Below are positions 9,097-17,721 of a stretch of 64,000 nucleotides of DNA, in pieces. Position numbers and translations under genes: made by a program. Each line of letters opens with the position of its first letter. Position 1 is the first letter of the stretch. The notes beneath the pieces are model-generated. The model did not search any database. It had not been told where the DNA came from and worked only from the letters and a program-made list of their open reading frames with translations. The stretch is from Rhodanobacter glycinis (GTDB lineage Bacteria; Pseudomonadota; Gammaproteobacteria; Xanthomonadales; Rhodanobacteraceae), in contig NZ_RCZB01000004.1 of the NCBI RefSeq assembly GCF_006438785.1, positions 5,810 through 69,809 of the forward strand. Direction: 5' to 3'.

Positions 9097-9123
9097 GCGG
9101 GCCTCGACTTCGTCGGAGCCCGC
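9097..9123. terminator. Hairpin between converging genes
   Basis: GCGGGCCTCGAC and GTCGGAGCCCGC form a 12-base stem with one mismatch around a TTC loop, between the end of the DUF4124 gene and the end of the phosphomannomutase gene. No T-run follows on either side, so an intrinsic terminator is only a possibility. Confidence 0.35.
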
Positions 9124-9128
9124 AGCAT

Positions 9129-11453
9129 TCAGAAAGGCAGCTTGAGTTTGAAATCCACCGCCAGCAACTGCTTGCGGAAGAACTGCTGGATCCGCTTCAA
9201 CGCCGCCACATTGTCCGCCTCGAAACGCAGTACCAGCACCGGCGTGGTATTGGATGCGCGCACCAGACCCCAGCCATCCGGCCAGTCTGCGCGCAACCCG
9301 TCGATGGTGATCAGGGTGGCATCGTCGAAGTTCGCCTGCTGCCGCAACTTGTCCATGAAGCGATAGTGCTCGCCCTCTTCCAGCTCGACCTTCAGCTCGG
9401 GGGTGGACACGCTGGTCGGCAACGTCGCGAAGATCTCTTCCGGGCTGCGCCCCTGCAGATCGCCGGCAAGTATCTCCAGCAATCGCGCGGCGGCATAGAT
9501 GCCATCGTCGAAGCCATACCAGCGCTCCTTGAAGAAGAAATGCCCGCTCATCTCGCCGGCCAGTTCGGCACCGGTCTCGCGCATCTTTGCCTTGATCAGC
9601 GAATGACCGGTGCGCCACATCAACGGGCTGCCGCCGGCATCGAGGATCTGGCCCTTCAGATGGCTGGTGCACTTGACGTCATAGATCACGGTGGCGCCGG
9701 GCTGGCGCGACAGCACGTCACGCGCGAACAACATCAGCAGGCGATCCGGATAGATGATCTCGCCGGACTGCGTCACCACGCCCAGGCGATCGCCGTCACC
9801 GTCGAAGGCGATGCCCAGGTCGGCACCGGTCTGCTTCACCGACAGGATCAGGTCCTCCAGGTTATGCGGGTCCGATGGATCCGGATGGTGATTCGGAAAA
9901 CTGCCGTCGACGTCGCAGTACAGCGGGATCACCTCGCAACCGACGCCCTCCAGCACCTGTGGCGCAATCGCACCGGGAATGCCGTTGCCGCAGTCGACCA
10001 CGATCTTCAGGCGGCGCTCGGCCAGCACATCGGAAACGATTTTCTCGATGTAGTCGGGCGCCACGTCGACTTGGCGCAGGCCGCCCTGGCCACCGCTTTC
10101 CAGCGCACCGCTGGCGATGCGTTGGTACAGGTCCTGGATCGCGCCCTCGGACAAGGTCTCACCCCCGACCACGATCTTGAAACCGTTGTAGTCCGGCGGG
10201 TTGTGGCTGCCGGTGACGGCCACACCGCAGCCGGTGTTGAAGCGATAGGCGGCGTAATAGACCACCGGCGTGGGCACCGCGCCGATGTCGATCACGTCAA
10301 TGCCGGCCGCGCGCAAGCCATCAGCCAGCGCACCGGCCAGCTCCGGTCCGGACAGGCGGCCATCGCGGCCCACGACGATTTCGCGCAGGCCTTTCTCGCC
10401 CATCAACGTGCCGATCGACTGGCCAAGTGCGTACGCAACTTCCTTGTTCAAGGTCTTGCCGACCACGCCGCGCACGTCGTACGCACGGAAGATGCTCGGA
10501 TCCACATTGATCGTCGGATTGACCGGGGTCACCGGTGGCGGGGCAGCTGATGGCGTCGCTGGTTTGGTCAATCCCGGGATATTCTCGATTCTCGCAGGCA
10601 ATGCCACTTCCTGGGGTTCGTCTGCCGGTGTCTCACGCAAACGCAGCCGCAGACGCAACAGGAAGCCACCGGCACCCAACCCCAACAGAGCCAGCAACGC
10701 CGTCAGGGGCCACACCCGCGGCAACACGATGAAGGCGCTTGGCAGACCGGCGCCGACACTGAACATACTGCCGGCGACCGGCTTGCTGGTCGCTTCGGCT
10801 TCGGCCGATGCGGCGCCGTGGGAAAACAGCTGTACGTTGCCGTGCTCATCGCCCTGGCGCAGATCCAGGCGGCCACCGGCCGGCGAGATCGCGTCGAAAC
10901 GTTGCCGCAGTGGCGCGAAGGGCAGCTCGATCCACGCCCATGCCTGGGCCTGCTGTGGTGGCCCCAGTGGCATCACCAGGCTCAGCCGGCGATCGCCGCC
11001 ATAGGAAACGCTCTGCACCAGCGGTACGCCCTCGGCGCTTTGCGCGGCCATCAACTGGGCCGCCTTGGCGTAGCCGAACTCGCGGTAATTGGCCTTTAGC
11101 ACCTCGTTCAGATCGCCGCTGTACAACTCCAGCTTTATTGCCTGGGGCAACTGCTGGCGCAGCGCCGCGGCAGATTGCACCGGGTCACTCATCAGGGTGG
11201 ACGGATCCAGGGTGCCCAGTACTTTTTCGACCGTGCCGCGCTGCCTGGCAACCTCGTCGGACATCGCCTGCACGGCTTGGCCCTGGGCGACATGGACCCG
11301 CTCGATGGCACTGCCTTCATCGGCGATCAGCCAGGTCTGCCACACGCAGAACAACCCCAGCAGGAGCAGGGCAGTGCCGCCAGCCAGCGGCAACAGCGCA
11401 TGCCAGTCGACCTGCACGTTGCGCAGCCGTTCTTTCGCGATGTTCAACGCCAT
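9129..11453 (-). CDS. algC: Phosphomannomutase/phosphoglucomutase with membrane-anchored N-terminal extension
   Basis: Interconverts mannose-6-P/mannose-1-P and glucose-6-P/glucose-1-P, feeding exopolysaccharide and LPS precursors. With ATG 11453 (GGGGA upstream) the product is 774 residues. Two membrane segments at about 17-43 and 248-270 flank a roughly 200-residue region that would face the periplasm. A Pro-rich linker leads to the catalytic half, with the phosphoserine loop TGSHNPP (S416), the metal loop DGDGDR (551-556), the sugar loop GEMSGHFFF and the phosphate-binding RASNTTP. The long form next to dut is known from Pseudomonas algC; the role of the extension is unknown. An earlier in-frame start would overlap dut and is rejected. 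Confidence 0.9.
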   Translation of the reverse strand: MALNIAKERLRNVQVDWHALLPLAGGTALLLLGLFCVWQTWLIADEGSAIERVHVAQGQAVQAMSDEVARQRGTVEKVLGTLDPSTLMSDPVQSAAALRQQLPQAIKLELYSGDLNEVLKANYREFGYAKAAQLMAAQSAEGVPLVQSVSYGGDRRLSLVMPLGPPQQAQAWAWIELPFAPLRQRFDAISPAGGRLDLRQGDEHGNVQLFSHGAASAEAEATSKPVAGSMFSVGAGLPSAFIVLPRVWPLTALLALLGLGAGGFLLRLRLRLRETPADEPQEVALPARIENIPGLTKPATPSAAPPPVTPVNPTINVDPSIFRAYDVRGVVGKTLNKEVAYALGQSIGTLMGEKGLREIVVGRDGRLSGPELAGALADGLRAAGIDVIDIGAVPTPVVYYAAYRFNTGCGVAVTGSHNPPDYNGFKIVVGGETLSEGAIQDLYQRIASGALESGGQGGLRQVDVAPDYIEKIVSDVLAERRLKIVVDCGNGIPGAIAPQVLEGVGCEVIPLYCDVDGSFPNHHPDPSDPHNLEDLILSVKQTGADLGIAFDGDGDRLGVVTQSGEIIYPDRLLMLFARDVLSRQPGATVIYDVKCTSHLKGQILDAGGSPLMWRTGHSLIKAKMRETGAELAGEMSGHFFFKERWYGFDDGIYAAARLLEILAGDLQGRSPEEIFATLPTSVSTPELKVELEEGEHYRFMDKLRQQANFDDATLITIDGLRADWPDGWGLVRASNTTPVLVLRFEADNVAALKRIQQFFRKQLLAVDFKLKLPF

Positions 11454-11511
11454 ACCCGTCCCCACGGCTGTGCCTGCGCGCGAGCCCGACTGGTTTCGGA
11501 CCCGCGCCTGT

Positions 11512-11982
11512 TCATTGGATACCGGTCGAGCCAAACCCGCCGCTGCCGCGTTCGCTCGGCGCAAAATCGGTCACGACACTCAGCCGCGCCTGCGCCACCG
11601 GCACCAGTAACAACTGGGCGATCCGGTCGCCCACTGCGATGGTGTACGACTGCGTGCCGCGATTCCAGCATGAAATCATCAACGGTCCCTGGTAGTCGGC
11701 GTCGATCACCCCGACCAGGTTGCCCATCACCAGGCCGTGCTTGTGGCCCAGTCCCGAACGCGGCACGATCAACGCGCACCAGCCGGGGTCGCCGATATGG
11801 ATCGCGATGCCACTGGGCACCAACGCACTTTCGCCCGGCGCCAGCGTCAGCGGCGTCGCCAGTGCAGCACGCAGGTCCATGCCTGCGCTGCCGATCGTGG
11901 CAGCCTGCGGCAACGGAATGCTGTCGCCGAGTCGCGGATCGAGAATCTTCAGTTCGATGTCGAGGGTCTGCCGGCCGCTCAT
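11512..11982 (-). CDS. dut: Deoxyuridine 5'-triphosphate nucleotidohydrolase (dUTPase)
   Basis: Hydrolyses dUTP to dUMP and pyrophosphate, preventing uracil incorporation and supplying dTMP synthesis. The 156-residue trimeric-type product shows the conserved motifs GSAGMDLRA, the [11 protein letters not shown] phosphate motif, GVIDADYQG with the catalytic Asp, and the C-terminal GSGGFGSTG arm. Its ATG overlaps the coaBC stop codon (ATGA), a sign of translational coupling. algC begins 58 bases downstream, so coaBC-dut-algC is probably one transcription unit. Confidence 0.97.
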   Translation of the reverse strand: MSGRQTLDIELKILDPRLGDSIPLPQAATIGSAGMDLRAALATPLTLAPGESALVPSGIAIHIGDPGWCALIVPRSGLGHKHGLVMGNLVGVIDADYQGPLMISCWNRGTQSYTIAVGDRIAQLLLVPVAQARLSVVTDFAPSERGSGGFGSTGIQ

Positions 11983-13184
11983 CGACGCGTCGCCCGGTAG
12001 CGTTCGGCCACGTGGGCAATCAACTGCCGTGCCAGCTCCGGCTTGGCCGCTCGTGGCAGCTCTACCGCACCGTCGGCCCAGTACAACGTCAACGCATTGT
12101 CGGCGGCCTCGAAGCCGAGTCCGCTCCCCACCTGATTGGCCGCAATCATGTCCAGCCCCTTGTGCTGCAGCTTGCCTTGCGCATAGCTGGCCACATCATG
12201 GGTCTCCGCGGCGAATCCGACCAGGAACGGGTGCGCGATTTGCGCCGACAGGCTGGCGAGAATGTCGGGATTCTCGCTGAGCCGCAGCGTCAGGCTGGCG
12301 CCATCATGCTTCTTCAGCTTGGTCGCGGAGACATCCTGCGGGCGGTAATCGCCCACGGCCGCCGCACCGATATAGATGTCTGCCTGCGCCGCGGCCTCAA
12401 GCACCGCCGCATGCATCTGCGCCGCACTGCGCACGTCGATGCGCCGCGTTATACCCGAAGGCGTAGCCAGGCTCACCGGTCCGGCCACCAAGGTCACCGT
12501 GGCGCCGGCGGCCGCGGCCGCCGCGGCCGCCGCAAAACCCATCCGCCCGGAACTGCGGTTGCCGATGAAACGCACGGGGTCGATGTCCTCGTAGGTCGGC
12601 CCGGCACTGATCAGCACATTCAGGCCGGCCAGGACGCCGTTGCCGAATGAAGCCAGCAGCGCATCGCGCAATTCATGCGGTTCCAGCATGCGCCCGCTGC
12701 CGACATCACCGCAGGCCTGGTCGCCAACGGCTGGCCCCAGCAGGTGGGCGCCGCGCTGACGCAGGGTGTCGACGTTGGCCTGCACCGATGGATGCGCCCA
12801 CATCTGCTGGTTCATCGCGGGCGCCAGATACAGCGGCGCGGCGCTGGCCAGACACAGCGTGGTCAGCAGGTCGTCGGCCAGACCGTGCGCCAGCCGCGCC
12901 AGCAGGTCCGCACTGGCCGGCGCAACCACAATGCGTTCGGCCCAGCGCGCCAGTTCGATATGACCCATCGCCGCCTCGGCCTGTGCATCCCACAGGCTCA
13001 CCCGCACGTCCTGGCCGGATAGCGCCTGGAACGTGGTCGGGCTGACAAAATGGGTGGCGCCCTCGGTCATCACCACGCGCACTTCGGCATCGAGGTCACG
13101 CAGGCGTCGAACCAGTTCGCAGGACTTGTAGGCGGCGATGCCGCCGGACACTCCCAGCAGAATGCGGCGTTGGGCAAGACTCAT
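11979..13184 (-). CDS. coaBC: Bifunctional phosphopantothenoylcysteine decarboxylase / phosphopantothenate--cysteine ligase
   Basis: Cytoplasmic flavoenzyme catalysing two coenzyme A steps: ligation of cysteine to 4'-phosphopantothenate and decarboxylation to 4'-phosphopantetheine. The 401-residue product has an N-terminal flavoprotein domain ([13 protein letters not shown], then APAMNQQMW) and a C-terminal synthetase domain starting near [14 protein letters not shown]. The run of nine alanines at [12 protein letters not shown] is encoded by a nearly palindromic GCGGCC-rich stretch near 12,510-12,535. ATG 13184 gives the usual length; an in-frame start 16 codons earlier adds unlikely sequence. 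Divergent from radC with a 96-base gap. Confidence 0.96.
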   Translation of the reverse strand: MSLAQRRILLGVSGGIAAYKSCELVRRLRDLDAEVRVVMTEGATHFVSPTTFQALSGQDVRVSLWDAQAEAAMGHIELARWAERIVVAPASADLLARLAHGLADDLLTTLCLASAAPLYLAPAMNQQMWAHPSVQANVDTLRQRGAHLLGPAVGDQACGDVGSGRMLEPHELRDALLASFGNGVLAGLNVLISAGPTYEDIDPVRFIGNRSSGRMGFAAAAAAAAAGATVTLVAGPVSLATPSGITRRIDVRSAAQMHAAVLEAAAQADIYIGAAAVGDYRPQDVSATKLKKHDGASLTLRLSENPDILASLSAQIAHPFLVGFAAETHDVASYAQGKLQHKGLDMIAANQVGSGLGFEAADNALTLYWADGAVELPRAAKPELARQLIAHVAERYRATRR

Positions 13185-13280
13185 GTAAGACGGGCCTGAC
13201 AATCGGGCAGAGCCGTAGCTTACCGGATTCATTCACCCTCGCCGCTGCCTTGCGGGGACGCGCTCCGGCAAGTTGCGATC

Positions 13281-13952
13281 ATGAGTATCCGCGACTGGCC
13301 TGAAGGGGAACGCCCCCGCGAAAAACTGCTGGCACGCGGCAGCGCCTCGCTGTCCGACGCCGAGTTGCTGGCGGTACTGCTGGGTAGCGGCAGCCGTGGC
13401 AAGGACGCCATTGCGCTGGGACGAGAATTGATCGCCAACGCTGGCAGCCTGGGCGCGCTATTGGCCTGCCCCGAGCAGCAGATCCGTGCCGGTGGGCTGG
13501 GTCCGGCCAAGCGCGCGCGGATCGCCGCCGCGCTGGAGCTGGCTCGACGCAGCCTGGCCGAGCAATTGCTGGCAAAGCCCAGCCTGGGTAACCCGCGCGA
13601 CAGCGGCGATTACCTGCGCGCCCGACTGCGGCACCTGCCGTACGAGGTGTTCGGTTGTCTGTATCTGGACAACCGCCACCGCGTGCTGGCATTCGAGGAA
13701 CTGTTCCGCGGCACCGTCGACGGCGCCAGCGTGCATCCGCGCGAGGTGGTGCGGGCTTGTCTGCAGCACAATGCCTGCGCCGTGATCTTCGCCCACAACC
13801 ACCCTTCCGGCGTGGCCGAGCCGAGCGCGGCCGACCGCGCGATCACCCACGAGCTGCGCGATGCGCTGCAGCTGGTCGGGGTGCGTGTGCTCGACCATAT
13901 GGTGATCGGCAGCGGCGAGCCTGTATCGATGGCGGCTCGCGGCCTGCTCTGA
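13281..13952 (+). CDS. radC: RadC-family JAB-domain protein
   Basis: Member of the RadC/DUF2466 family, 223 residues; the family has a metalloprotease-like fold but no settled biochemical role. The N-terminal half has a helix-hairpin-helix-like segment (LGPAKRARIAAALEL) and the C-terminal half the metal-binding JAMM set HPREVV ... AHNHPSG followed by SAAD, all intact. It lies divergent from coaBC, a classical arrangement in gammaproteobacteria. No T-rich terminator follows on the plus strand. Confidence 0.93.
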   Translation: MSIRDWPEGERPREKLLARGSASLSDAELLAVLLGSGSRGKDAIALGRELIANAGSLGALLACPEQQIRAGGLGPAKRARIAAALELARRSLAEQLLAKPSLGNPRDSGDYLRARLRHLPYEVFGCLYLDNRHRVLAFEELFRGTVDGASVHPREVVRACLQHNACAVIFAHNHPSGVAEPSAADRAITHELRDALQLVGVRVLDHMVIGSGEPVSMAARGLL

Positions 13953-13969
13953 GTGCCAACCGCGGCCAC

Positions 13970-13998
13970 AAAAAAACGGCGTGGAATGATCCACGCCG
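13970..13998 (-). terminator. Strong intrinsic terminator for leftward transcription without an upstream gene
   Basis: On the minus strand CGGCGTGGA and TCCACGCCG form a perfect nine-base GC-rich stem with a four-base loop, followed directly by seven T residues. On the plus strand the hairpin is followed by CAGGGCCGA, so it does not serve radC. No leftward protein gene lies between here and argS, which makes the terminator an orphan. Confidence 0.75.
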
Positions 13999-14146
13999 CA
14001 GGGCCGATTTGGGAGGGGGAGAGAGCGGCGTCTCCGGTGCCGTTTCATGGAGGGGAGTCATGTCCAGGCCTCGCCAGTGTCGCAGCGCCGCATGACGAAC
14101 CGATGACATGTGGAGTTCGCATGAAGTGCCGCCAAGTCGCCGATAC

Positions 14147-14155
14147 TTATGCACA
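14147..14155 (+). promoter_or_regulatory. DnaA-box-like site
   Basis: TTATGCACA matches the DnaA-box consensus TTATNCACA. It lies left of an AT-rich stretch. A single nine-base match can occur by chance. Confidence 0.35.
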
Positions 14156-14193
14156 AAATGAAGATACCGGCACTTGCCGGGCCTATCGTGCCT

Positions 14194-14222
14194 TTGACCA
14201 TAAGTTGTAACTGCAATTATAT
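14194..14222 (+). promoter_or_regulatory. Candidate argS promoter in an AT-rich island
   Basis: TTGACC (14194-14199), a 17-base spacer and TTATAT (14217-14222) form a plausible sigma-70 promoter. It sits in an AT-rich island of about 70 bases (14193-14262), unusual for this GC-rich sequence. It would give a leader of more than 200 bases before the argS start. The rest of the gap 13953-14459 holds the small-RNA candidate, two DnaA-box-like sites and no convincing protein gene. Confidence 0.45.
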
Positions 14223-14310
14223 GATATGTATGGATATATTATTGTGACAAGTTGATTTTTTACCTTCCGAGGCGGAGCTCGAACCGTCAGCTGCAGCTTT
14301 CCCCACAGAC

Positions 14311-14319
14311 TTATCCACA
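14311..14319 (+). promoter_or_regulatory. DnaA-box-like site (perfect TTATCCACA)
   Basis: TTATCCACA is the strongest form of the E. coli DnaA box. It has the same orientation as the site at 14147 and lies on the other side of the AT-rich island, 141 bases upstream of argS. Function is unproven. Confidence 0.45.
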
Positions 14320-14459
14320 AGGCACGCCACGCCGATGCATCAGGATTCGTGATCCCTACCCGCCGCACCGAATGGAGCCGGGGCTGCCGCGCCCGGCGCA
14401 TCTCGCCCGCATGGCGGTCTGTTAGGATTGGCGGTTCCATCACGAAACCGATCCCATCC

Positions 14460-16148
14460 GTGAAAGAACAGCTGCGCGAACTGGTGCTGCAAGCGATCCA
14501 GGCCCTGCAAGACGATGCCACCCTGCCTGCCGACCTGACCCTGCCCGGGTTCGTGATCGAACGCGCACGCAGTCGCGAGCACGGTGATTTTGCCTGCAAC
14601 GTGGCGATGCTGCTGGCCAAGCCGGCACGTGCCAAGCCACGCGAGCTGGCCGAGAAGCTGGTCGCTGCGCTGCCGGCCAACGGGCTGGTGGAAAAAGTGG
14701 AAATCGCCGGCCCCGGCTTCATCAACTTTCACCTGGCCGCCGGTGCCTATCACGGCGAAGTCCGCCGCATCATGGTGCAGGGTGATGCTTACGGTCGCAA
14801 CGAAAGCGGAGCGGGCAAGACCATCGGCGTGGAATTTGTCTCGGCCAATCCGACCGGCCCGCTGCACGTGGGCCATGGTCGCGCCGCCGCAATCGGCGAC
14901 TGCCTCAGCCGCCTGCTCGATGCCACCGGCTGGAACGTCAAGCGCGAGTACTACTACAACGATGCCGGCGTGCAGATCGCGAACCTGGCCATCTCGGTGC
15001 AGGCGCGCGCCCGCGGCATCACCCCGGACGACAGCAGCTGGCCGGACAGCGGCTACCGTGGCGACTACATCGCCGACGTGGCACGCGCCTACCTCGATCG
15101 CGAATCCGTGGTAGCCGATGGCGAGACGGTGACCGGCGCCGGCGATGTCGACGACCTCGACGCGATCCGCCACTTCGCCGTGGCCAGCCTGCGCCGCGAA
15201 CAGGATCTCGACCTGCAGGCCTTCGGCGTCGCCTTTGACACCTATTTCCTGGAATCGTCGCTATACAGCGACGGCAAGGTGGAAGAGACCGTGCGCGAGC
15301 TGATTGCCCACGGCCACACCTTTGAGGAAGGCGGCGCGCTGTGGCTGCGCAGCACCGACTTTGGTGACGACAAGGACCGCGTGATGCGCAAGTCCGATGG
15401 CACCTACACCTATTTCCTACCTGACGTGGCTTATCACCTGAGCAAGTGGCAGCGCGGTTACCAGCGTGCGATCACCGAACTGGGTTCGGATCACCATGGC
15501 TCGCTGGCCCGCGTGAAAGCTGGTCTGCAGGCGCTGGATTGCGGCATCCCCAAGGGCTGGCCGGAATACGTGCTGCATCAGATGGTGACGGTGATGCGCG
15601 GCGGCGAGGAAGTGAAGATCTCCAAGCGCGCCGGCAGCTACGTCACCCTGCGCGACCTGATCGACGAAGTCGGCCGCGACGCCACGCGCTACTTCCTGAT
15701 TGCACGCAAGTCCGATTCGCAACTGGTGTTCGACATCGACCTGGCCCGTTCGCAGAGCAACGACAACCCGGTCTACTACATCCAGTACGCGCATGCTCGC
15801 GTCTGCAGCGTGTTGCGTCAGGCACCGGAGAAGGGCTTCTCGTTCGACCTGCAGGACGGCCTCGCCAACCTTGCGCGGCTGGACAACGAGCACGAGCAGA
15901 TCCTGCTGACCGAACTGTCGAAGTATCCGGAACTGGTCGATGCCGCCGCGGCGAACCTGGAGCCGCACCTGGTTGCCGCGTGGCTGCGTGAACTGGCCAA
16001 TGCGTTCCACACCTACTACAACTCGCATCAGTTCCTGGTCGAGGACGCCGCGCTGCGCAACGCGCGCCTGGCGCTGGTGGTGGCGACCCGGCAAGTGTTG
16101 AAAAATGGCCTGCAATTGTTGGGCCTGAGCGCCCCGGAGAAGATGTAA
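14460..16148 (+). CDS. argS: Arginine--tRNA ligase
   Basis: Cytoplasmic class I synthetase that charges tRNA-Arg. With GTG 14460 the product is 562 residues, the normal bacterial length. It shows the N-terminal Add1-type domain, the HIGH-type motif in [13 protein letters not shown] near residue 135, and the KMSKS region in its usual ArgRS form (KISKRAG), then the C-terminal DALR anticodon-binding domain. The frame stays open upstream to 14349 but those residues do not look like a synthetase; the ribosome binding site before GTG is poor, so the start is less certain than the identity. The next gene's ATG overlaps the stop codon by one base. Confidence 0.95.
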   Translation: MKEQLRELVLQAIQALQDDATLPADLTLPGFVIERARSREHGDFACNVAMLLAKPARAKPRELAEKLVAALPANGLVEKVEIAGPGFINFHLAAGAYHGEVRRIMVQGDAYGRNESGAGKTIGVEFVSANPTGPLHVGHGRAAAIGDCLSRLLDATGWNVKREYYYNDAGVQIANLAISVQARARGITPDDSSWPDSGYRGDYIADVARAYLDRESVVADGETVTGAGDVDDLDAIRHFAVASLRREQDLDLQAFGVAFDTYFLESSLYSDGKVEETVRELIAHGHTFEEGGALWLRSTDFGDDKDRVMRKSDGTYTYFLPDVAYHLSKWQRGYQRAITELGSDHHGSLARVKAGLQALDCGIPKGWPEYVLHQMVTVMRGGEEVKISKRAGSYVTLRDLIDEVGRDATRYFLIARKSDSQLVFDIDLARSQSNDNPVYYIQYAHARVCSVLRQAPEKGFSFDLQDGLANLARLDNEHEQILLTELSKYPELVDAAAANLEPHLVAAWLRELANAFHTYYNSHQFLVEDAALRNARLALVVATRQVLKNGLQLLGLSAPEKM

Positions 16149-16864
16149 TGGCATCACGCAAGGGCAAGGGCCGGCAGGCCGTGCGCAATGGCAGCAACGG
16201 TTTTCCGGGTTGGGGCTACGCCGTCATCGGCGTGGTGATCGGCGCCATCCTGATGGCGGTGATGATGCGCGGCAGCCTGCTGACCAGCATGAACAAACCC
16301 AGCGGTCCGCAAGCCAACCCGCAGGCCACCGCCGAACGCGGCAGCGAGCCTGGCGTGGTTGAACCGGCGACCGGCGACAGCGCACCGAAGAAACCGCAAT
16401 TCGATTTTTATTCGGTGCTGTCCGAGAAGGAAGTACGCATCCCCGACGCCGAGATCAGCGCGCAGGCGCGCGCCGAGCAACAGCAGAAGCAGCAGGCCGC
16501 GCAGTTGCAGGCCCAGCAACAGGCCGCTGCCCAGCAGGTGGCGGCAGCACCGCCGGCCAACACGCCGGCCGCGGTCAGCGAGAACATTGCGGCCGCTCCG
16601 GCTACGGCCGTACCGCAACCGGCTGCCGGCAGCGGCTATTTGCTGCAGGTCGGCGCGTTCCCGAACGCTGCCGATGCCGAGACCCTGAAGGCGAAGCTCG
16701 CCATGCAGGGCTTCGTCGCCAACGTGCAATCGGTCAACATCGGCGGGCAGAGCTACAACCGCGTGCGTCTGGGCCCATTCCGTTCGGCAACCGAACTGGA
16801 ATCGACCAAGCGGCGGCTGGCCGGCGCGGGGATCAATGCGATTGCGCTGAAGGAAGGCAAATAG
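16148..16864 (+). CDS. SPOR-domain membrane protein (FtsN-like)
   Basis: Predicted bitopic inner-membrane protein, 238 residues. A short basic N-terminus is followed by one membrane segment at about 24-40, a Gln/Ala-rich linker (roughly 110-140) and a C-terminal SPOR domain (about 160-236, starting YLLQVGAFPNAADAE) that in known proteins binds denuded glycan strands at the division septum. The layout matches FtsN and DedD, but such proteins are widespread and the exact role is not proven. Translation is coupled to argS (TAATG overlap). Confidence 0.85.
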   Translation: MASRKGKGRQAVRNGSNGFPGWGYAVIGVVIGAILMAVMMRGSLLTSMNKPSGPQANPQATAERGSEPGVVEPATGDSAPKKPQFDFYSVLSEKEVRIPDAEISAQARAEQQQKQQAAQLQAQQQAAAQQVAAAPPANTPAAVSENIAAAPATAVPQPAAGSGYLLQVGAFPNAADAETLKAKLAMQGFVANVQSVNIGGQSYNRVRLGPFRSATELESTKRRLAGAGINAIALKEGK

Positions 16865-16953
16865 CGCGCAGCCTGCGCGCAACGAAACGGCGGCCGCGTA
16901 GGCGTGGCCTGTCCGGCCGCAACAACACCGATCCGCCGAGCGAGACTTTCCAC

Positions 16954-17706
16954 ATGACAACCAAGACCGCATGGATCACCGGCGCGACCTCCGGATTCGG
17001 CGCCGCCACCGTGGAGCGCTTCGTGGCCGGAGGCTGGCGGGTGATCGCCAGCGGCCGTCGCGCCGAACGGCTGCAGCAGCTGGTGGCGCAGCATGGTGCC
17101 GAGTGCGTGCATGCCACGGCGTTCGATGTCCGTAACGAAACGGCGATGCGCGCAGCGCACGCGAACCTGCCACCCGCGTTCGCCGGCATCGACCTGCTGG
17201 TCAACAACGCCGGCCTGGCGCTGGGCACCGCGCCGGCGCAGCAGGCAGACCTGGCGCAGTGGAAGCAGATGATCGACGTCAACGTCACCGCCCTGGTGAC
17301 GCTGACCCACCTGCTGCTGCCGCAACTGATCGAGCGCCGCGGCGCGATCGTCAACATCAGCTCGATCGCAGGCAGCTACGCCTACCGCGGCGGCAACGTG
17401 TACGGCGGCACCAAGGCCTTCGTCACCCAGTTCTCGCAGAACCTGCGCAGCGACCTGCCCGGCAGCGGCGTGCGCGTGACCTCGATGGAGCCGGGCATGG
17501 CCGAGACCGAGTTCACCCTGGTGCGTACCGGCGGCGACCGGGTCGCCTCGGACCAGCTCTACGCCGGCGTCCATCCGATCACGGCCAGCGACATTGCCGA
17601 CACGATCTGGTGGATCGCCAACCTGCCGCCGCACCTGAACATCAACCGCATCGAGGTGATGCCGGTCAGCCAGTCGGCGGCCGGTTTGCAGGTGCACCGC
17701 GACTGA
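16954..17706 (+). CDS. Short-chain dehydrogenase/reductase (YdfG-like)
   Basis: NAD(P)-dependent oxidoreductase of the classical SDR family, 250 residues. The cofactor-binding motif is TGATSGFG near the N-terminus, NNAG follows, and the active-site pair is Y150 and K154 in YGGTK. The RRAER stretch after the second strand suggests NADP. Similar proteins act on 3-hydroxy acids such as serine and malonic semialdehyde; the substrate here is inferred only. It converges on the 3-hydroxybutyrate dehydrogenase gene with a 15-base gap. Confidence 0.88.
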   Translation: MTTKTAWITGATSGFGAATVERFVAGGWRVIASGRRAERLQQLVAQHGAECVHATAFDVRNETAMRAAHANLPPAFAGIDLLVNNAGLALGTAPAQQADLAQWKQMIDVNVTALVTLTHLLLPQLIERRGAIVNISSIAGSYAYRGGNVYGGTKAFVTQFSQNLRSDLPGSGVRVTSMEPGMAETEFTLVRTGGDRVASDQLYAGVHPITASDIADTIWWIANLPPHLNINRIEVMPVSQSAAGLQVHRD

Positions 17707-17721
17707 GCCATCCGGCCCTGT

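Larger units (their letters stand above)
13970..14212 (-). ncRNA. Candidate small RNA with C-rich motifs
   Basis: Inferred from the orphan leftward terminator at its 3' end. The minus strand carries two CU-rich stretches complementary to Shine-Dalgarno sequences: CTCTCTCCCCCTCCC (14011-14025) and ACTCCCCTCC (14049-14058). The second lies in the loop of a CATG/CATG mini-hairpin. A possible promoter is TTGTCA (14248-14253) with TATCAT about 18 bases downstream, giving a transcript of roughly 240 bases, but the 5' end is a guess. Read rightward, the same G-rich stretches could be ribosome binding sites for an 11-codon frame at 14060-14095, which is the competing explanation. Confidence 0.4.

Noticed and set aside
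12505-12535. GCGGCC-rich near-palindrome as a regulatory element
   Set aside because: It encodes the alanine run of CoaBC and is explained by codon choice for alanine in a GC-rich genome.
14060-14095. An 11-codon rightward frame preceded by GGAGGGG
   Set aside because: Too short to support as a gene; the same bases are better explained, tentatively, as the complement of C-rich small-RNA motifs. Mentioned there as the alternative.
14147-14319. Chromosomal replication origin
   Set aside because: Only two DnaA-box-like sites and no dnaA, dnaN, gyrB or mnmG nearby; kept only as a DnaA-site observation.
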